This document shows positions 50,927 to 59,533 of a DNA stretch of 60,807 nt, in pieces. A model generated the notes under the pieces. It searched no databases and was not told where the DNA came from. It was given only the letters and a program-made list of their open reading frames with translations. The translations under genes were made by a program, and so were the position numbers. Source of the stretch: an uncultured Clostridium sp. Its GTDB lineage: Bacteria > Bacillota > Clostridia > Lachnospirales > Lachnospiraceae. Numbering within the stretch: the first letter of the stretch is position 1; each line of letters starts with the position of its first letter. The DNA lies in contig CALHQJ010000114.1 of assembly GCA_938036545.1 (NCBI GenBank), positions 1-60,807 on the forward strand, in the 5' to 3' direction.

Positions 50927-51994
50927 ATGGAAAATCAGGAAAATAAACAGGAAACCGGGACGCCTCATAAGCGCCGCGCCCGTTACAGCGGAACCCATCC
51001 CAGACATTTTAGTGAAAAGTATAAAGAACTGCAGCCGGAAAAGTATGGGGAAACCATTGAAAAGGTTATCCGAAAAGGAAGCACTCCGGCTGGTATGCAT
51101 ATTTCCATTTGTGTAAAAGAAATTATTGACTTTCTTCAGATTCAGCCAGGACAAACAGGAGTGGACGCCACATTAGGATATGGCGGCCATACTCTGGCAA
51201 TGCTGAAGTGCCTGGATCATCAGGGCCACATTTATGGCCTGGATGTTGACCCAATTGAGTCTGCAAAGACAAAAGAACGGCTGGCCAGACAGGGATTTGG
51301 AGAGGATATGATTACCGTCCGGCTGCTGAATTTTGCCAATATTGATGAACTGGCAAAAGAACACGGGCCATTTGATTTTGTACTGGCAGATTTAGGGGTA
51401 TCTTCCATGCAGATTGACAATCCGGAGAGGGGATTTTCTTATAAAACAGAAGGCCCTTTGGATTTGCGTCTGAATCCGGAAGCGGGGATTTCGGCGGCTG
51501 AACGGTTAAAAACCATCAGTCAGCAGGAACTTTGCGGCATGTTGATTGAAAATGCAGACGAACCCTATGCGGAGGAGATTTCCAGAACTGTGGTTACAGA
51601 AATCAGAAAGGGACGTCCCATTGATACTACAGTACGGTTAAAAGAAGCCATTGAAAAAGCGTTGTCTTTTATTCCTGAAAAAGACAGAAAAGAGGCAGTG
51701 AAAAAGTCCTGCCAGAGAACGTTCCAGGCGTTAAGAATTGATATTAATAATGAATATGAGGTTTTATACCAGTTTCTGGAAAAACTCCCCCAGGTATTGA
51801 CAAAGGGAGGCAGAGCTGCGATTTTAACCTTTCATTCCGGAGAGGATCGGCTGGTAAAAAAATCCTTTAAAGAGTTTTACAGACAGGGAATTTATAAAGA
51901 AATTTCCAAAGATGTAATCCGTCCTTCTGCCGAAGAATGCGCCATGAACAGCAGAGCCAGGTCTACCAAGATGCGCTGGGCAATTAAGGCATAA
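50927..51994 (+). CDS. rsmH: RsmH-like 16S rRNA (cytosine-1402 N4) methyltransferase
   Basis: RsmH methylates C1402 in the decoding centre of 16S rRNA. This 355-residue protein has the core motifs GVDATLGYGGHTLAML, GLDVDPIE, ADLGVSSMQIDNPERGFSY, CQRTFQALRIDINNE and FHSGEDRLVKKSFK. It differs from the standard protein by an N-terminal basic extension of about 45 residues (HKRRARYSGTHPRHF) and by small changes in conserved motifs (GYGGHT for GRGGHS). It lies outside the usual mraZ-ftsL-mraY cluster, so it may be a second, paralogous enzyme. Confidence 0.87.
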   Translation: MENQENKQETGTPHKRRARYSGTHPRHFSEKYKELQPEKYGETIEKVIRKGSTPAGMHISICVKEIIDFLQIQPGQTGVDATLGYGGHTLAMLKCLDHQGHIYGLDVDPIESAKTKERLARQGFGEDMITVRLLNFANIDELAKEHGPFDFVLADLGVSSMQIDNPERGFSYKTEGPLDLRLNPEAGISAAERLKTISQQELCGMLIENADEPYAEEISRTVVTEIRKGRPIDTTVRLKEAIEKALSFIPEKDRKEAVKKSCQRTFQALRIDINNEYEVLYQFLEKLPQVLTKGGRAAILTFHSGEDRLVKKSFKEFYRQGIYKEISKDVIRPSAEECAMNSRARSTKMRWAIKA

Positions 51995-52040
51995 AAGGTT
52001 AAAACTTCATCAGGAAAACCATCAGAAAGGGAGACAGAAT

Positions 52041-53087
52041 ATGCGTTATCCGAAACATTTAACAGAACAGGGAACTATTGGATTTGTAGCGCCGTCCTTT
52101 GGCTGCGCCACAGAGCCGTATCGGACTGCTTTTCAAAACTGCCAGAAAGTATTGTCAGAAAAAGGCCATGGTATTGTGTTAGGACCGAATTGTTATGAGG
52201 GTTCCGGAACCGGAATCAGCAATACGCCTGAAAAATGCGGAAAAGAACTGACGGAAAGCTATCTTAGCCAAGAAAGTCAGGCTTTAATTTCCTGCGGAGG
52301 CGGCGAGCTGATGTGCGAGATTTTAGATTACGTGGATTTTGAACAAATCAGCAAAGCAGAGCCAAAATGGTATATGGGATACTCTGATAATACCAATTTT
52401 ACCTACCTTTCCGCAACAATTTGCGATACAGCTGCTATCTATGGGCCTTGTGCAGCTGCATTTGGCATGGAACCCTGGCATCCGGCTATTGAAGATGCCT
52501 ATGATCTTTTGCGAGGAACAAAAAATCAGGTATCTGGCTATGAATTGTGGGAAAAAGAGTCTCTAAAAGATGAGGAGCACCCTTTGGTTCCCTATCATGT
52601 AACAGAACCCAGACAGATTCGCAGCTTTTTGGGTGACAAAGAAATTCCGGCAGATCAGGTAAATTTCGAGTTTTCCGGCAGACTTATAGGAGGATGTATG
52701 GATTGTCTGGTAAATTTGCTGGGTACAGAATACGATCAGACAGAAGCGTTTAACAAACGGTACCAGGAAAATGGCTTTATCTGGTTTTTAGAGTCCTGTG
52801 ATCTAAATGTATTCGCCATCCGGAGAGCAGTGTGGCAGATGCAGCATGCCGGCTGGTTCCAGCATGTAAAAGGCTTTTTAATTGGGCGTCCCTACTGCCA
52901 TGGACAGGAGATTATGGGACTGGATCAATACCGTGCGGTCACAGAATTGTTAAAAGGCTATGGAGTGCCGGTAGTGATGGATTTGGACATCGGCCATTTG
53001 GCTCCCATGATGCCTGTTATCTGCGGAGGTTACGCAAAAATTCAGGTAAAGGATAACGACATTCAGATTACTTACGAAGAGAAATAG
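52041..53087 (+). CDS. S66 family peptidase (LD-carboxypeptidase/MccF-like)
   Basis: This 348-residue serine peptidase belongs to family S66, which trims murein tetrapeptides (LdcA) or inactivates microcin C-like compounds (MccF). The triad is Ser115 (MGYSDNT), Glu251 (WFLESCD) and His319 (LDIGHLAP). An insertion around residues 165-210 and the IWFLESCDLNVFAIRRAVWQM loop are more like MccF than LdcA. There is no signal peptide, so it acts in the cytoplasm. GGGAG precedes the start. The neighbouring genes do not narrow the substrate. Confidence 0.85.
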   Translation: MRYPKHLTEQGTIGFVAPSFGCATEPYRTAFQNCQKVLSEKGHGIVLGPNCYEGSGTGISNTPEKCGKELTESYLSQESQALISCGGGELMCEILDYVDFEQISKAEPKWYMGYSDNTNFTYLSATICDTAAIYGPCAAAFGMEPWHPAIEDAYDLLRGTKNQVSGYELWEKESLKDEEHPLVPYHVTEPRQIRSFLGDKEIPADQVNFEFSGRLIGGCMDCLVNLLGTEYDQTEAFNKRYQENGFIWFLESCDLNVFAIRRAVWQMQHAGWFQHVKGFLIGRPYCHGQEIMGLDQYRAVTELLKGYGVPVVMDLDIGHLAPMMPVICGGYAKIQVKDNDIQITYEEK

Positions 53088-53106
53088 GAACTGGTTAAGG
53101 AAAAAA

Positions 53107-53664
53107 ATGCAGCAAGAGGTACAATATCGAGAAATAGAAAAAGATGAATTGACGCTGGAACTGTTTTCTGAGTTTAAACGCCGCCAGGAAGTAAATTTGT
53201 GCTGGCGGAGAGAAGGCGGCCAGTGGGTAATAAAAGAAGATCCCTTTATTGACGACTGGAGCAGGGAGGATTATCAATTTCTGGTTCAGTGCCTGCTGGG
53301 GACAATGGAAAAGGGCGGTCTGGTTTACGGAGCGTTTGTAAATGGGAAATTAAAAGGATTTACTTCTGTGGAGGCAGAATTTTTAGGAAAAAACAAAGAC
53401 TTTTTAGACCTGACCAGCATCCATGTATCTCAGGATATGAGGGGAATTGGAATCGGAAAAAAACTATTTTTAACGGCAGCAGACTGGGCCAGACAGCATG
53501 GAGCAAAAAGGCTTTACATATCCTCTCATTCTGCTGCAGAGACCCAAAAATTTTACCGTTCACTGGGATGTGTGGATACCAGTGAACCCATTGCAGAACA
53601 TGTGGAGCGGGAGCCCTATGACTGTCAACTGGAATATAATCTGACAGAACCGAAACAGTCATAA
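53107..53664 (+). CDS. GNAT family N-acetyltransferase
   Basis: This 185-residue protein has the acetyl-CoA loop SQDMRGIGIGKKLFLTAADWA (R-x-I-G-x-G) and the following AKRLYISSHSAAETQKFYRSLGC motif. The N-terminal half (about 1-75) is charged and lacks known similarity to me. It starts 20 bases after the S66 peptidase gene and precedes the spoIIIA operon. The substrate is unknown. Confidence 0.82.
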   Translation: MQQEVQYREIEKDELTLELFSEFKRRQEVNLCWRREGGQWVIKEDPFIDDWSREDYQFLVQCLLGTMEKGGLVYGAFVNGKLKGFTSVEAEFLGKNKDFLDLTSIHVSQDMRGIGIGKKLFLTAADWARQHGAKRLYISSHSAAETQKFYRSLGCVDTSEPIAEHVEREPYDCQLEYNLTEPKQS

Positions 53665-53708
53665 AACAGACAAGGCCTCATATATTAGGGTAAAGGAGTG
53701 AGGCTTAA

Positions 53709-54701
53709 ATGGCTGAAAGAGAAGAGATTCTGCGGTTGTTTCCTGGAGAGTTAAGGAAAATTCTGGGACAGGTTCCAGAAGATTTTAAAAACATACAGGA
53801 GATTCGCCTTAGGGCAGAGCAGCCGGTTTTACTGGTAATCGAAAACCGGGAATATTTTTTAACTCCTTCCGGAAAACTGGAACAGGAGCCAAAGGGGGCC
53901 GCCATTATTTCGGCCCCCCAGATACGGGAGACAGTAGAATATATGGGGAATTACTCCCTTTATGCGTTTGAGGAAGAAGTACGGCGGGGATTTTTGACAC
54001 TTCAGGGCGGCCACCGAGTAGGACTGGCAGGCCAGGCAGTGGTAGAAGGCCATATGGAGTCAGGAGTACGGCAGGTGAAAACGTTAAAGTACATTTCATT
54101 TTTAAATGTACGGATTGCCCACCAAAGAAAAGGCTGCGCCGCCGGAATTCTTCCCTTTTTATGTAAAGACGGCAGCTTATTGCCGTCTTTATTTATTTCG
54201 CCGCCCAGGTGCGGAAAAACTACGATTTTACGGGATCTGATCCGAATGATATCCAATGGGACGCCGTCATTTCCGGGAAGGACGGTGGGAGTAGTAGACG
54301 AGCGGTCAGAGCTTGGGGCCTGTTATCAGGGAATCCCTCAAAATGATTTGGGAATCCGGACAGACGTATTAGACTGCTGTCCAAAGGCAGACGGTATGAT
54401 GATGTTAATTAAGACTATGGCTCCGGAGGTAATTGCAGTCGATGAAATCGGAAGCGAAGAGGATTTTCATGCAATTGAATATGCTAAAAACTGCGGATGC
54501 AGCCTTATTGCTACCGTTCATGGGACATCGGTTCAGGACATAAGGGAAAAGCCGGTATTAAACCGTCTGATAGAAGAAAAAACCTTTCAAAGGTATGTTG
54601 TGCTAAAAGCAGCCCCCTGTCCGGGAACTGTGAAAGCAATTTATGACAGCAGGGGACAGCTTCTTGATGGAAATCTGCAGAAAGAAAAGGAAGCATTATG
54701 A
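53709..54701 (+). CDS. spoIIIAA: Stage III sporulation protein AA (ATPase)
   Basis: SpoIIIAA is the cytoplasmic, mother-cell ATPase of the SpoIIIA-SpoIIQ channel, related to secretion ATPases. The 330-residue protein has a Walker A PPRCGKTT (165-172), Walker B VIAVDEIG and an ALIATVHG-type box (SLIATVHGTS). AAAGGAG lies upstream of the start. It is first in the complete eight-gene spoIIIA operon and overlaps spoIIIAB by four bases. Sigma-E control is expected from the family; I see only a weak candidate promoter. Confidence 0.96.
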   Translation: MAEREEILRLFPGELRKILGQVPEDFKNIQEIRLRAEQPVLLVIENREYFLTPSGKLEQEPKGAAIISAPQIRETVEYMGNYSLYAFEEEVRRGFLTLQGGHRVGLAGQAVVEGHMESGVRQVKTLKYISFLNVRIAHQRKGCAAGILPFLCKDGSLLPSLFISPPRCGKTTILRDLIRMISNGTPSFPGRTVGVVDERSELGACYQGIPQNDLGIRTDVLDCCPKADGMMMLIKTMAPEVIAVDEIGSEEDFHAIEYAKNCGCSLIATVHGTSVQDIREKPVLNRLIEEKTFQRYVVLKAAPCPGTVKAIYDSRGQLLDGNLQKEKEAL

Positions 54702-55210
54702 AATGGGCTGGAGCATGTCTGGTAATACTGGGAGCAGCAGGGCTTGGCTGGCAGCAGGCTTTTTTGTGGAAACAGAGGCTGTCTTTGTTAATGGATCTTC
54801 GTCAGCTGGTTTATTTTCTGAAGGGGGAAATTGTGTACAGTCATGCTACTTTGGCAGAGGGCCTGTTCCAATCCGGAAATAAAGGAGGAGGTTCTTTTGG
54901 CAGTCTGTTTCAGGAGGCAGCCAGACGGTTAAATCTTCGGGATGGGGTTCCGTTTTCTCAGATTTGGATGGAGGAAGGGGAAAAATTGCAGTACCTTCCC
55001 CTGACAAAAGAAGACTGGGAGCAGTTTTTTTTGCTTGGAAGAAACTTAGGCTATCTGGACTTAAAAATGCAGGAACGGACGCTTCTTCTTTATCTGGAAC
55101 AATTGGATGAAACCATAGGATTTTTAAAGGAACACAGCAGGGAACGCCAGAGACTGTATATGAGCCTGGGAGTAATGGGGGGACTGTTTCTTACCATTGC
55201 ACTGTTTTAA
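54698..55210 (+). CDS. spoIIIAB: Stage III sporulation protein AB
   Basis: SpoIIIAB is a membrane protein of the channel, resembling the GspF-type platform protein. The 170-residue product has an N-terminal membrane segment, the family-typical RLSLLMDLRQLVYFLKGEIVYSHATLAEGL, and a C-terminal membrane segment. Length is normal (about 170). Translationally coupled to spoIIIAA through ATGA. Confidence 0.95.
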   Translation: MKWAGACLVILGAAGLGWQQAFLWKQRLSLLMDLRQLVYFLKGEIVYSHATLAEGLFQSGNKGGGSFGSLFQEAARRLNLRDGVPFSQIWMEEGEKLQYLPLTKEDWEQFFLLGRNLGYLDLKMQERTLLLYLEQLDETIGFLKEHSRERQRLYMSLGVMGGLFLTIALF

Positions 55211-55229
55211 ACAGAAGTAGGGAGGGAAT

Positions 55230-55424
55230 ATGGGAGTTAATCTGATCTTTAAAATTGCCGCAGTGGGAATCCTGGTTTCCGTAATCTGTCAGGTTTTAAA
55301 ACACAGCGGACGGGAAGAACAGGCCTTTTTAACCAGCCTGGCAGGTCTGGTGCTGGTGCTTTTCTGGATGGTTCCCTATATTTACGAGCTTTTTGAAACT
55401 ATTAAAAATCTATTTGCCCTTTAA
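55230..55424 (+). CDS. spoIIIAC: Stage III sporulation protein AC
   Basis: SpoIIIAC is a 64-residue, two-helix membrane protein of the channel. The start MGVNLIFKIAAVGILVSVICQVLKHSGREEQAF is diagnostic. GGGAGG lies upstream, and its place between AB and AD in the standard order confirms it. Confidence 0.95.
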   Translation: MGVNLIFKIAAVGILVSVICQVLKHSGREEQAFLTSLAGLVLVLFWMVPYIYELFETIKNLFAL

Positions 55425-55448
55425 AATTCCGGAAAGGAGAGGAAAGAG

Positions 55449-55835
55449 ATGACAGTAATAACCGTGGCGGCATTTGGAATTGTGTCTGTTCTGCTGGCAG
55501 TCCAGTTTAAGGGGCTAAAGGGAGAGTATGCCGTGTATCTGGCAGCTGCGGCAGGCCTGGCCATTGTTTCCTATGGCCTGTTAAAGCTGGAAACCATTTT
55601 AGAGGCGGCCAGGCAAATTCAGGAATACATAAAAATCAATCCGGTTTATCTGACGGTTTTAATTAAGATGATAGGAATCGCTTATGTGGCGGAATTTGCC
55701 TCTGGAATCTGTCGGGACGCCGGTTTTTCTTCCATTGGAGTCCAGATAGAAGTCTTTGGAAAGCTGTCTATTTTAGCGGTAAGCATGCCGGTTGTGCTGG
55801 CTCTTTTGGAAACCCTGGAGGGATTTTTGGCATGA
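55449..55835 (+). CDS. spoIIIAD: Stage III sporulation protein AD
   Basis: SpoIIIAD is a 128-residue membrane protein with about four helices, part of the same channel. Typical stretches are LLAVQFKGLKGEYAVYLAAAAGL, KMIGIAYVAEFASGICRDAGF and IEVFGKLSILAVSMPVVLALLETL. GGAGAGG precedes the start. It overlaps spoIIIAE by four bases (ATGA). Confidence 0.95.
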   Translation: MTVITVAAFGIVSVLLAVQFKGLKGEYAVYLAAAAGLAIVSYGLLKLETILEAARQIQEYIKINPVYLTVLIKMIGIAYVAEFASGICRDAGFSSIGVQIEVFGKLSILAVSMPVVLALLETLEGFLA

Positions 55836-56995
55836 AAAAAGGGCTGAGACAAAGTATTATCAGCATTCTTTCCGGAGTCGCCGCGGCAATGATGATTGGA
55901 GTCACAGCCCTGGGGGCAGAGAATCCATCAGCATTACCGGATTTTTCCCAGCTGGATCTGGAATCCGTAGAAGAATATCTGGATGGAAACCAGCCGGAAG
56001 GAATCCGGATTTCGTTTCAGGAGCTGGCATCCCATCTGGTAAAAGGGGAATTTTACCAGGCAGCAGAAAAAATTGGCAGTGCAGTAAAAACAGCGTTGAT
56101 TTCCCAGGTCAGCCAGGGAAGCAGGATGTTAGGACAGGTGGTAATGCTGGGGTTATTTGGGGCGGTATTTTCCGGATTTTCAGGAATTTTTTCCAGTGGA
56201 CAAATATCAGAAACCGGCTTTTTTGTTACCTATTTGCTGCTTTTTACCTGTCTGGCTGCAGGATTTTTTCAAAGTATTCAAATTGCATCAGGGGTATTAA
56301 CACATCTGATGGAATTTATGAAGGCGCTGCTTCCTTCGTTTTTTCTGTCTGTAGCATTCTGTGGTGGGAGCGGGACGGCAGGAGCTCTTTATGGAACAAC
56401 TTTAGGGATGGTGTCCATATTTCAATGGATCTGCCTGGCCGGACTCCTTCCGATGATTAAGATATACGCCCTTTTGATTTTAGCTGGAAAGGTAAGCAGA
56501 GAGGACAGTCTGTCAAAATTGACAGATTTAACAGGCAAGGCAGTCCGGTGGGGGTTAAAGACCATGACAGGCCTGCTGCTGGGATTTCAGTTTATCCAGG
56601 GAATGGTAATTCCCAGTGTAGACGCAGTAGGAAAGGGAAGCCTCTTTCGGATTTTAGAGGCGGTTCCAGGAGTGGGACAGGGGGCCAGAACTGTGACCCA
56701 GACAGTGCTGGGCGCAGGAATTTTGATAAAAAATTCCGTCGGAGCAGCAGGAGTAATCGTTTTGGCCGCCATTTCAGCATTGCCTTTGATTCAATTGGCA
56801 GTTTTGACCGTTTTGTATCACGGTGCGGCGGCGCTGTTAGAGCCGGTCAGCGACAAACGGATTGTTTCGTGTATCCATGGAATTTCCCTGGCCCATCAGA
56901 TGCTGATTCAGCTGGTCTGGACTTCTCTTGTGCTGTTTTCCGTAAGTCTGGCAATCCTTTGTGCATTTACTAATGTCATGTATTATGCGGGGTAG
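55832..56995 (+). CDS. spoIIIAE: Stage III sporulation protein AE
   Basis: SpoIIIAE is the large polytopic membrane protein of the channel. The 387-residue product has an N-terminal signal-like segment ending near ALGAEN, then about seven membrane helices with PSFFLSVAFCGGSGTAGALYG and IYALLILAGKVSREDSLSKL-type stretches. Coupled to spoIIIAD by a four-base overlap and three bases before spoIIIAF. Confidence 0.95.
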   Translation: MKKGLRQSIISILSGVAAAMMIGVTALGAENPSALPDFSQLDLESVEEYLDGNQPEGIRISFQELASHLVKGEFYQAAEKIGSAVKTALISQVSQGSRMLGQVVMLGLFGAVFSGFSGIFSSGQISETGFFVTYLLLFTCLAAGFFQSIQIASGVLTHLMEFMKALLPSFFLSVAFCGGSGTAGALYGTTLGMVSIFQWICLAGLLPMIKIYALLILAGKVSREDSLSKLTDLTGKAVRWGLKTMTGLLLGFQFIQGMVIPSVDAVGKGSLFRILEAVPGVGQGARTVTQTVLGAGILIKNSVGAAGVIVLAAISALPLIQLAVLTVLYHGAAALLEPVSDKRIVSCIHGISLAHQMLIQLVWTSLVLFSVSLAILCAFTNVMYYAG

Positions 56996-56998
56996 AAA

Positions 56999-57622
56999 AT
57001 GGAAAAACTGTTAGAATGGGTCTGGCAGATTACCTGCTGCCTGATTTTTATTACTGTGCTAGCAAATCTCCTTCCGAAAAAAGGTTATGAAACCTACATC
57101 CGCCTGTTTGCCGGAATGACCTTAATCCTTATTGTTATCAAACCGGTGACGGAAAGCCTGTATTTAGATGATAAAATAGCAGCTTTATTTGAAACCGTCC
57201 GGTTTCAGGAAGAGGCAGGAGAATTTCACAGAAAACTTTCGGAAATGGAACAGGACAGGCTGGATAAGATGGTAAAGGAGTATAGGGGGCAGGTAGAACA
57301 GGAGGCTGGAAGAATAGCAGACTCGTTGGGAATGGAAGCAGTGAGAGTAACGGCAGAAATTGAGGACGATCCCAGAGCAGCAGAGTTTGGCGCCATCCGT
57401 TTTATCAAAATGGAAGTGAGGAAGAAGCCGGAAAGAGAAGAAAAGCAGCCGTTGGTCACTCCGGTAAAGCCGGTGGAGATTTCCCAGAATACAGAAGACG
57501 GACAGCCTGCATCAGCAGTTCCTGTAAAAGCAGATTTAGAAAAAACAGGAGCTTTAAAAAACAGGATTAGGGATTATTATGGCGTGGAGGAAAAAAATGT
57601 GGAAATCAGGTGGAAAGATTAA
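56999..57622 (+). CDS. spoIIIAF: Stage III sporulation protein AF
   Basis: SpoIIIAF is a 207-residue protein with two N-terminal membrane helices (about 5-25 and 32-52) and a soluble ring-building-motif-like domain (about 90-207). The start EKLLEWVWQITCCLIFITVLANLLPKKGYE is typical, as is the C-terminal IRDYYGVEEKNVEIRWKD. A variable linker rich in Pro/Lys/Gln lies between helices and end. It overlaps the likely start of spoIIIAG. Confidence 0.93.
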   Translation: MEKLLEWVWQITCCLIFITVLANLLPKKGYETYIRLFAGMTLILIVIKPVTESLYLDDKIAALFETVRFQEEAGEFHRKLSEMEQDRLDKMVKEYRGQVEQEAGRIADSLGMEAVRVTAEIEDDPRAAEFGAIRFIKMEVRKKPEREEKQPLVTPVKPVEISQNTEDGQPASAVPVKADLEKTGALKNRIRDYYGVEEKNVEIRWKD

Positions 57623-58223
57623 GAAAGAGCAGTGGCTTTTGCTGGCACTTGCAGGGGCTGCGCTGATGATTTTAGGGACGCCGGTGAAAAAGGAGAATGA
57701 TGGCGGAAGTCTTTATGAAAGCGGAAATCACGATAATGCAGGTATAGACTTGAGGGATAGGGAACAAGGGGCAGAGGAAGCAGGCGGAAAAGCGGTTCAT
57801 TCATCTGCAGATGAAAGCGGACTTTATGAAGCACAGATGGAAGAACGGATTCGTTCGATCCTGAAGCATGTAGACGGAGTAGGGCAGGTAGACGTTATGG
57901 TGGTTTTAAAATCTTCTGAAGAAAAGGTTCTGCGAGTTGATAAAAAACTGTCTTCCTCAGTGACAAAAGAGCAGGATACCAATGGAGGAACCAGAGAGAT
58001 TTCCCAGTCAGATACAGGGGAGACTACCGTGCTGGCAGGCAGTGGAAGCGCCGGTCAGAACCAGCCCATTGTGGAAAAAGAGATTTGTCCGGAAATATCG
58101 GGAATTGTTGTAAGTGCGGAAGGGGGAGGAAGTCCAAAGGTAAAAACGGAAATTTCTGAAGCAATGGAAGCATTATTTGGCCTGCCGCCACATAAAATAA
58201 AAGTGTTAAAGCGGGTGGAATAA
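57597..58223 (+). CDS. spoIIIAG: Stage III sporulation protein AG
   Basis: SpoIIIAG forms a large ring in the space between mother cell and forespore. The 208-residue product has one membrane helix near residues 10-28 and a ring-building domain (about 75-205, MEERIRSILKHVDGVGQVDVMVVLKSS, ISGIVVSAEGGGSPKVKTEISEAMEALFGLPPHKIKVLKR). I start at the ATG at 57597, with GTGGAGG upstream and a 26-base overlap with spoIIIAF; an earlier in-frame ATG at 57579 lies before that site. Confidence 0.94.
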   Translation: MWKSGGKIKKEQWLLLALAGAALMILGTPVKKENDGGSLYESGNHDNAGIDLRDREQGAEEAGGKAVHSSADESGLYEAQMEERIRSILKHVDGVGQVDVMVVLKSSEEKVLRVDKKLSSSVTKEQDTNGGTREISQSDTGETTVLAGSGSAGQNQPIVEKEICPEISGIVVSAEGGGSPKVKTEISEAMEALFGLPPHKIKVLKRVE

Positions 58224-58237
58224 AGGAGCGAGGGAAA

Positions 58238-58957
58238 ATGAAACTTAAAAAAAGGGACATTGTGAAACCAAAAACAGAGATGAATATGAAACGCCTGTTT
58301 CGCAGAAATCAGATCATAATTACCACGCTGGCAATTATGATAGCGGCAGCCGGATATTTAAATTATGCAGGAAAGGAAGAGCTGGGAGCAGGAGGCGCTT
58401 ATGAAGCCGGACTGACAGATATTTCCGAGGAAGATCTGCTGGCAGAAAATCAGGCGGCAGGCACTTATCCAGGAGACGGCCAGCTTCAGGAAATTGCCAG
58501 CTTAGATCAGGACGTACCGGAAAGCGAAGAAAGCCAGGACGTATCTCAGACAGGGATGGAAAATCCGGGAGAAGCTGTGCTGACAAGCGGTCTCAGCGTT
58601 TCGGATTACATAGCTGGTGTCCAGCTTAGTAGGGAACAGATTCGGGCTAAAAACAAAGAGGCTTTGATGGAAATCGTCAATAACAGTGCGATTGAAGAGG
58701 CTGCAAAGCAGCAGGCTATTGAAAGCATGGTAGAACTGACAGAGACTGCGGAAAAAGAAAATGCCGCAGAAACCCTGCTGATGGCAAAAGGTTTTTCTGA
58801 TCCCGTAGTCAGCATCAGCAGCGATAAGGTGGACGTGGTCGTTAATGCAGCTGCCATTACGGATCCCCAGCGGGCGCAGATTGAGGATATTGTAAAGAGA
58901 AAAACGGAAATGGGGGCCGATCAGATTGTCATAACCCTGTTAGATCTGGAGGAATAA
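58238..58957 (+). CDS. spoIIIAH: Stage III sporulation protein AH
   Basis: SpoIIIAH spans the mother-cell membrane and joins SpoIIQ in the forespore membrane. The 239-residue product has a basic cytoplasmic start, one membrane helix (about residues 29-46), a negatively charged linker and a YscJ/FliF-like domain (about 125-239, SREQIRAKNKEALMEIVNN, VSISSDKVDVVVNA, QIEDIVKRKTEMGADQIVITLL). GGAGCGAGG lies upstream. It is the last gene of the operon. Confidence 0.95.
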   Translation: MKLKKRDIVKPKTEMNMKRLFRRNQIIITTLAIMIAAAGYLNYAGKEELGAGGAYEAGLTDISEEDLLAENQAAGTYPGDGQLQEIASLDQDVPESEESQDVSQTGMENPGEAVLTSGLSVSDYIAGVQLSREQIRAKNKEALMEIVNNSAIEEAAKQQAIESMVELTETAEKENAAETLLMAKGFSDPVVSISSDKVDVVVNAAAITDPQRAQIEDIVKRKTEMGADQIVITLLDLEE

Positions 58958-58990
58958 TAATCGGTAAGTCAATAAAAACTCCGAAAGACC

Positions 58991-59019
58991 TTTCCAAATG
59001 GTTTTCTTTTTGTTATAAT
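58991..59019 (+). promoter_or_regulatory. Promoter of the Asp23/Gls24 gene
   Basis: TTTCCA (58991-58996) and an extended consensus -10 (TGT TATAAT, 59011-59019) are 17 bases apart. Transcription would start near 59026, which argues for the downstream GTG start. It shows the gene is expressed apart from the sporulation operon. Confidence 0.65.
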
Positions 59020-59052
59020 AGACCTAATCTAATGGGACAGGAGGAAACTATT

Positions 59053-59439
59053 GTGGCAGAAGCAGAAAATCGCAGTACGCATAAGGTGTACGAAAAAGAT
59101 AAAATAGGCGAAGTACAGATTGCAGATGAGGTGGTTGCTATTATCGCAGGCCTTGCTGCTACGGAGGTAGACGGAGTAGATTCCATGGCTGGTCATATTA
59201 CCAACGAACTGGTAGGAAAGCTGGGAATGAAAAATCTGTCCAGAGGTGTTAAGATTGACGTGACAGAAGAGCATGTATGCGTGGATCTTTCCTTATATCT
59301 AAAATACGGATACAACATTCCGGAGGTCAGCGCCAGGGTTCAGGACAGAGTGAAAAATGCCATTGAAAATATGACAGGTCTTACCGTCTTAGAGGTAAAT
59401 ATTAAAATTGCCGGCGTTAATATGCAAGAAGAAAAATAA
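59053..59439 (+). CDS. Asp23/Gls24 family envelope stress protein
   Basis: This 128-residue protein belongs to the Asp23/Gls24 family, membrane-associated proteins linked to cell envelope homeostasis. The core spans IGEVQIADEVVAIIAGLAATEVDGV, GVKIDVTEEHVCVDLSLYLKYGYNIPEV and VQDRVKNAIENMTGLTVLEVNIKIAGV. I choose the GTG at 59053 because CAGGAGG lies 8 bases upstream; an ATG at 59032 would be only a few bases from the predicted transcript start. In Clostridia this gene often sits after spoIIIAH and before nusB, but here nusB does not follow. Confidence 0.9.
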   Translation: MAEAENRSTHKVYEKDKIGEVQIADEVVAIIAGLAATEVDGVDSMAGHITNELVGKLGMKNLSRGVKIDVTEEHVCVDLSLYLKYGYNIPEVSARVQDRVKNAIENMTGLTVLEVNIKIAGVNMQEEK

Positions 59440-59444
59440 AATGC

Positions 59445-59486
59445 AAAAAGCTGCTGCCGTCTGCGCCTTGGACGGAGCAGCTTTTT
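59445..59486 (+). terminator. Terminator of the Asp23/Gls24 gene
   Basis: AAAAAGCTGCTGCCGTC and GACGGAGCAGCTTTTT form a strong stem with one mismatch and a short loop ending in T5. Confidence 0.88.
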
Positions 59487-59533
59487 AATTGCATAGGAAA
59501 TTGCTATTAGTATAAAAAGAGGAGTAATCAGAC

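Noticed and set aside
50303..53087. P-loop kinase-like protein, RsmH-like protein and MccF-like peptidase as a toxin-immunity island
   Set aside because: MccF-type peptidases can give immunity to microcin-like compounds, but no precursor peptide, modifying enzyme or exporter is present, and the neighbours are housekeeping genes.
53658..53686. Sigma-E-like promoter (GTCATAAA, 13 bases, CATATATT) before spoIIIAA
   Set aside because: The family is known to be sigma-E controlled and the boxes partly match, but the predicted transcript start would fall inside the ribosome binding site of spoIIIAA. I could not support it as the real promoter.
54000..58957. SpoIIIA genes as a possible type III secretion island
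   Set aside because: The similarity to secretion ATPases and ring proteins is the known feature of the SpoIIIA-SpoIIQ sporulation channel; gene order and lengths are standard.
59032..59052. ATG at 59032 as start of the Asp23/Gls24 gene
   Set aside because: It lies only about six bases after the predicted transcript start and has no ribosome binding site, whereas the GTG at 59053 follows CAGGAGG at good spacing.
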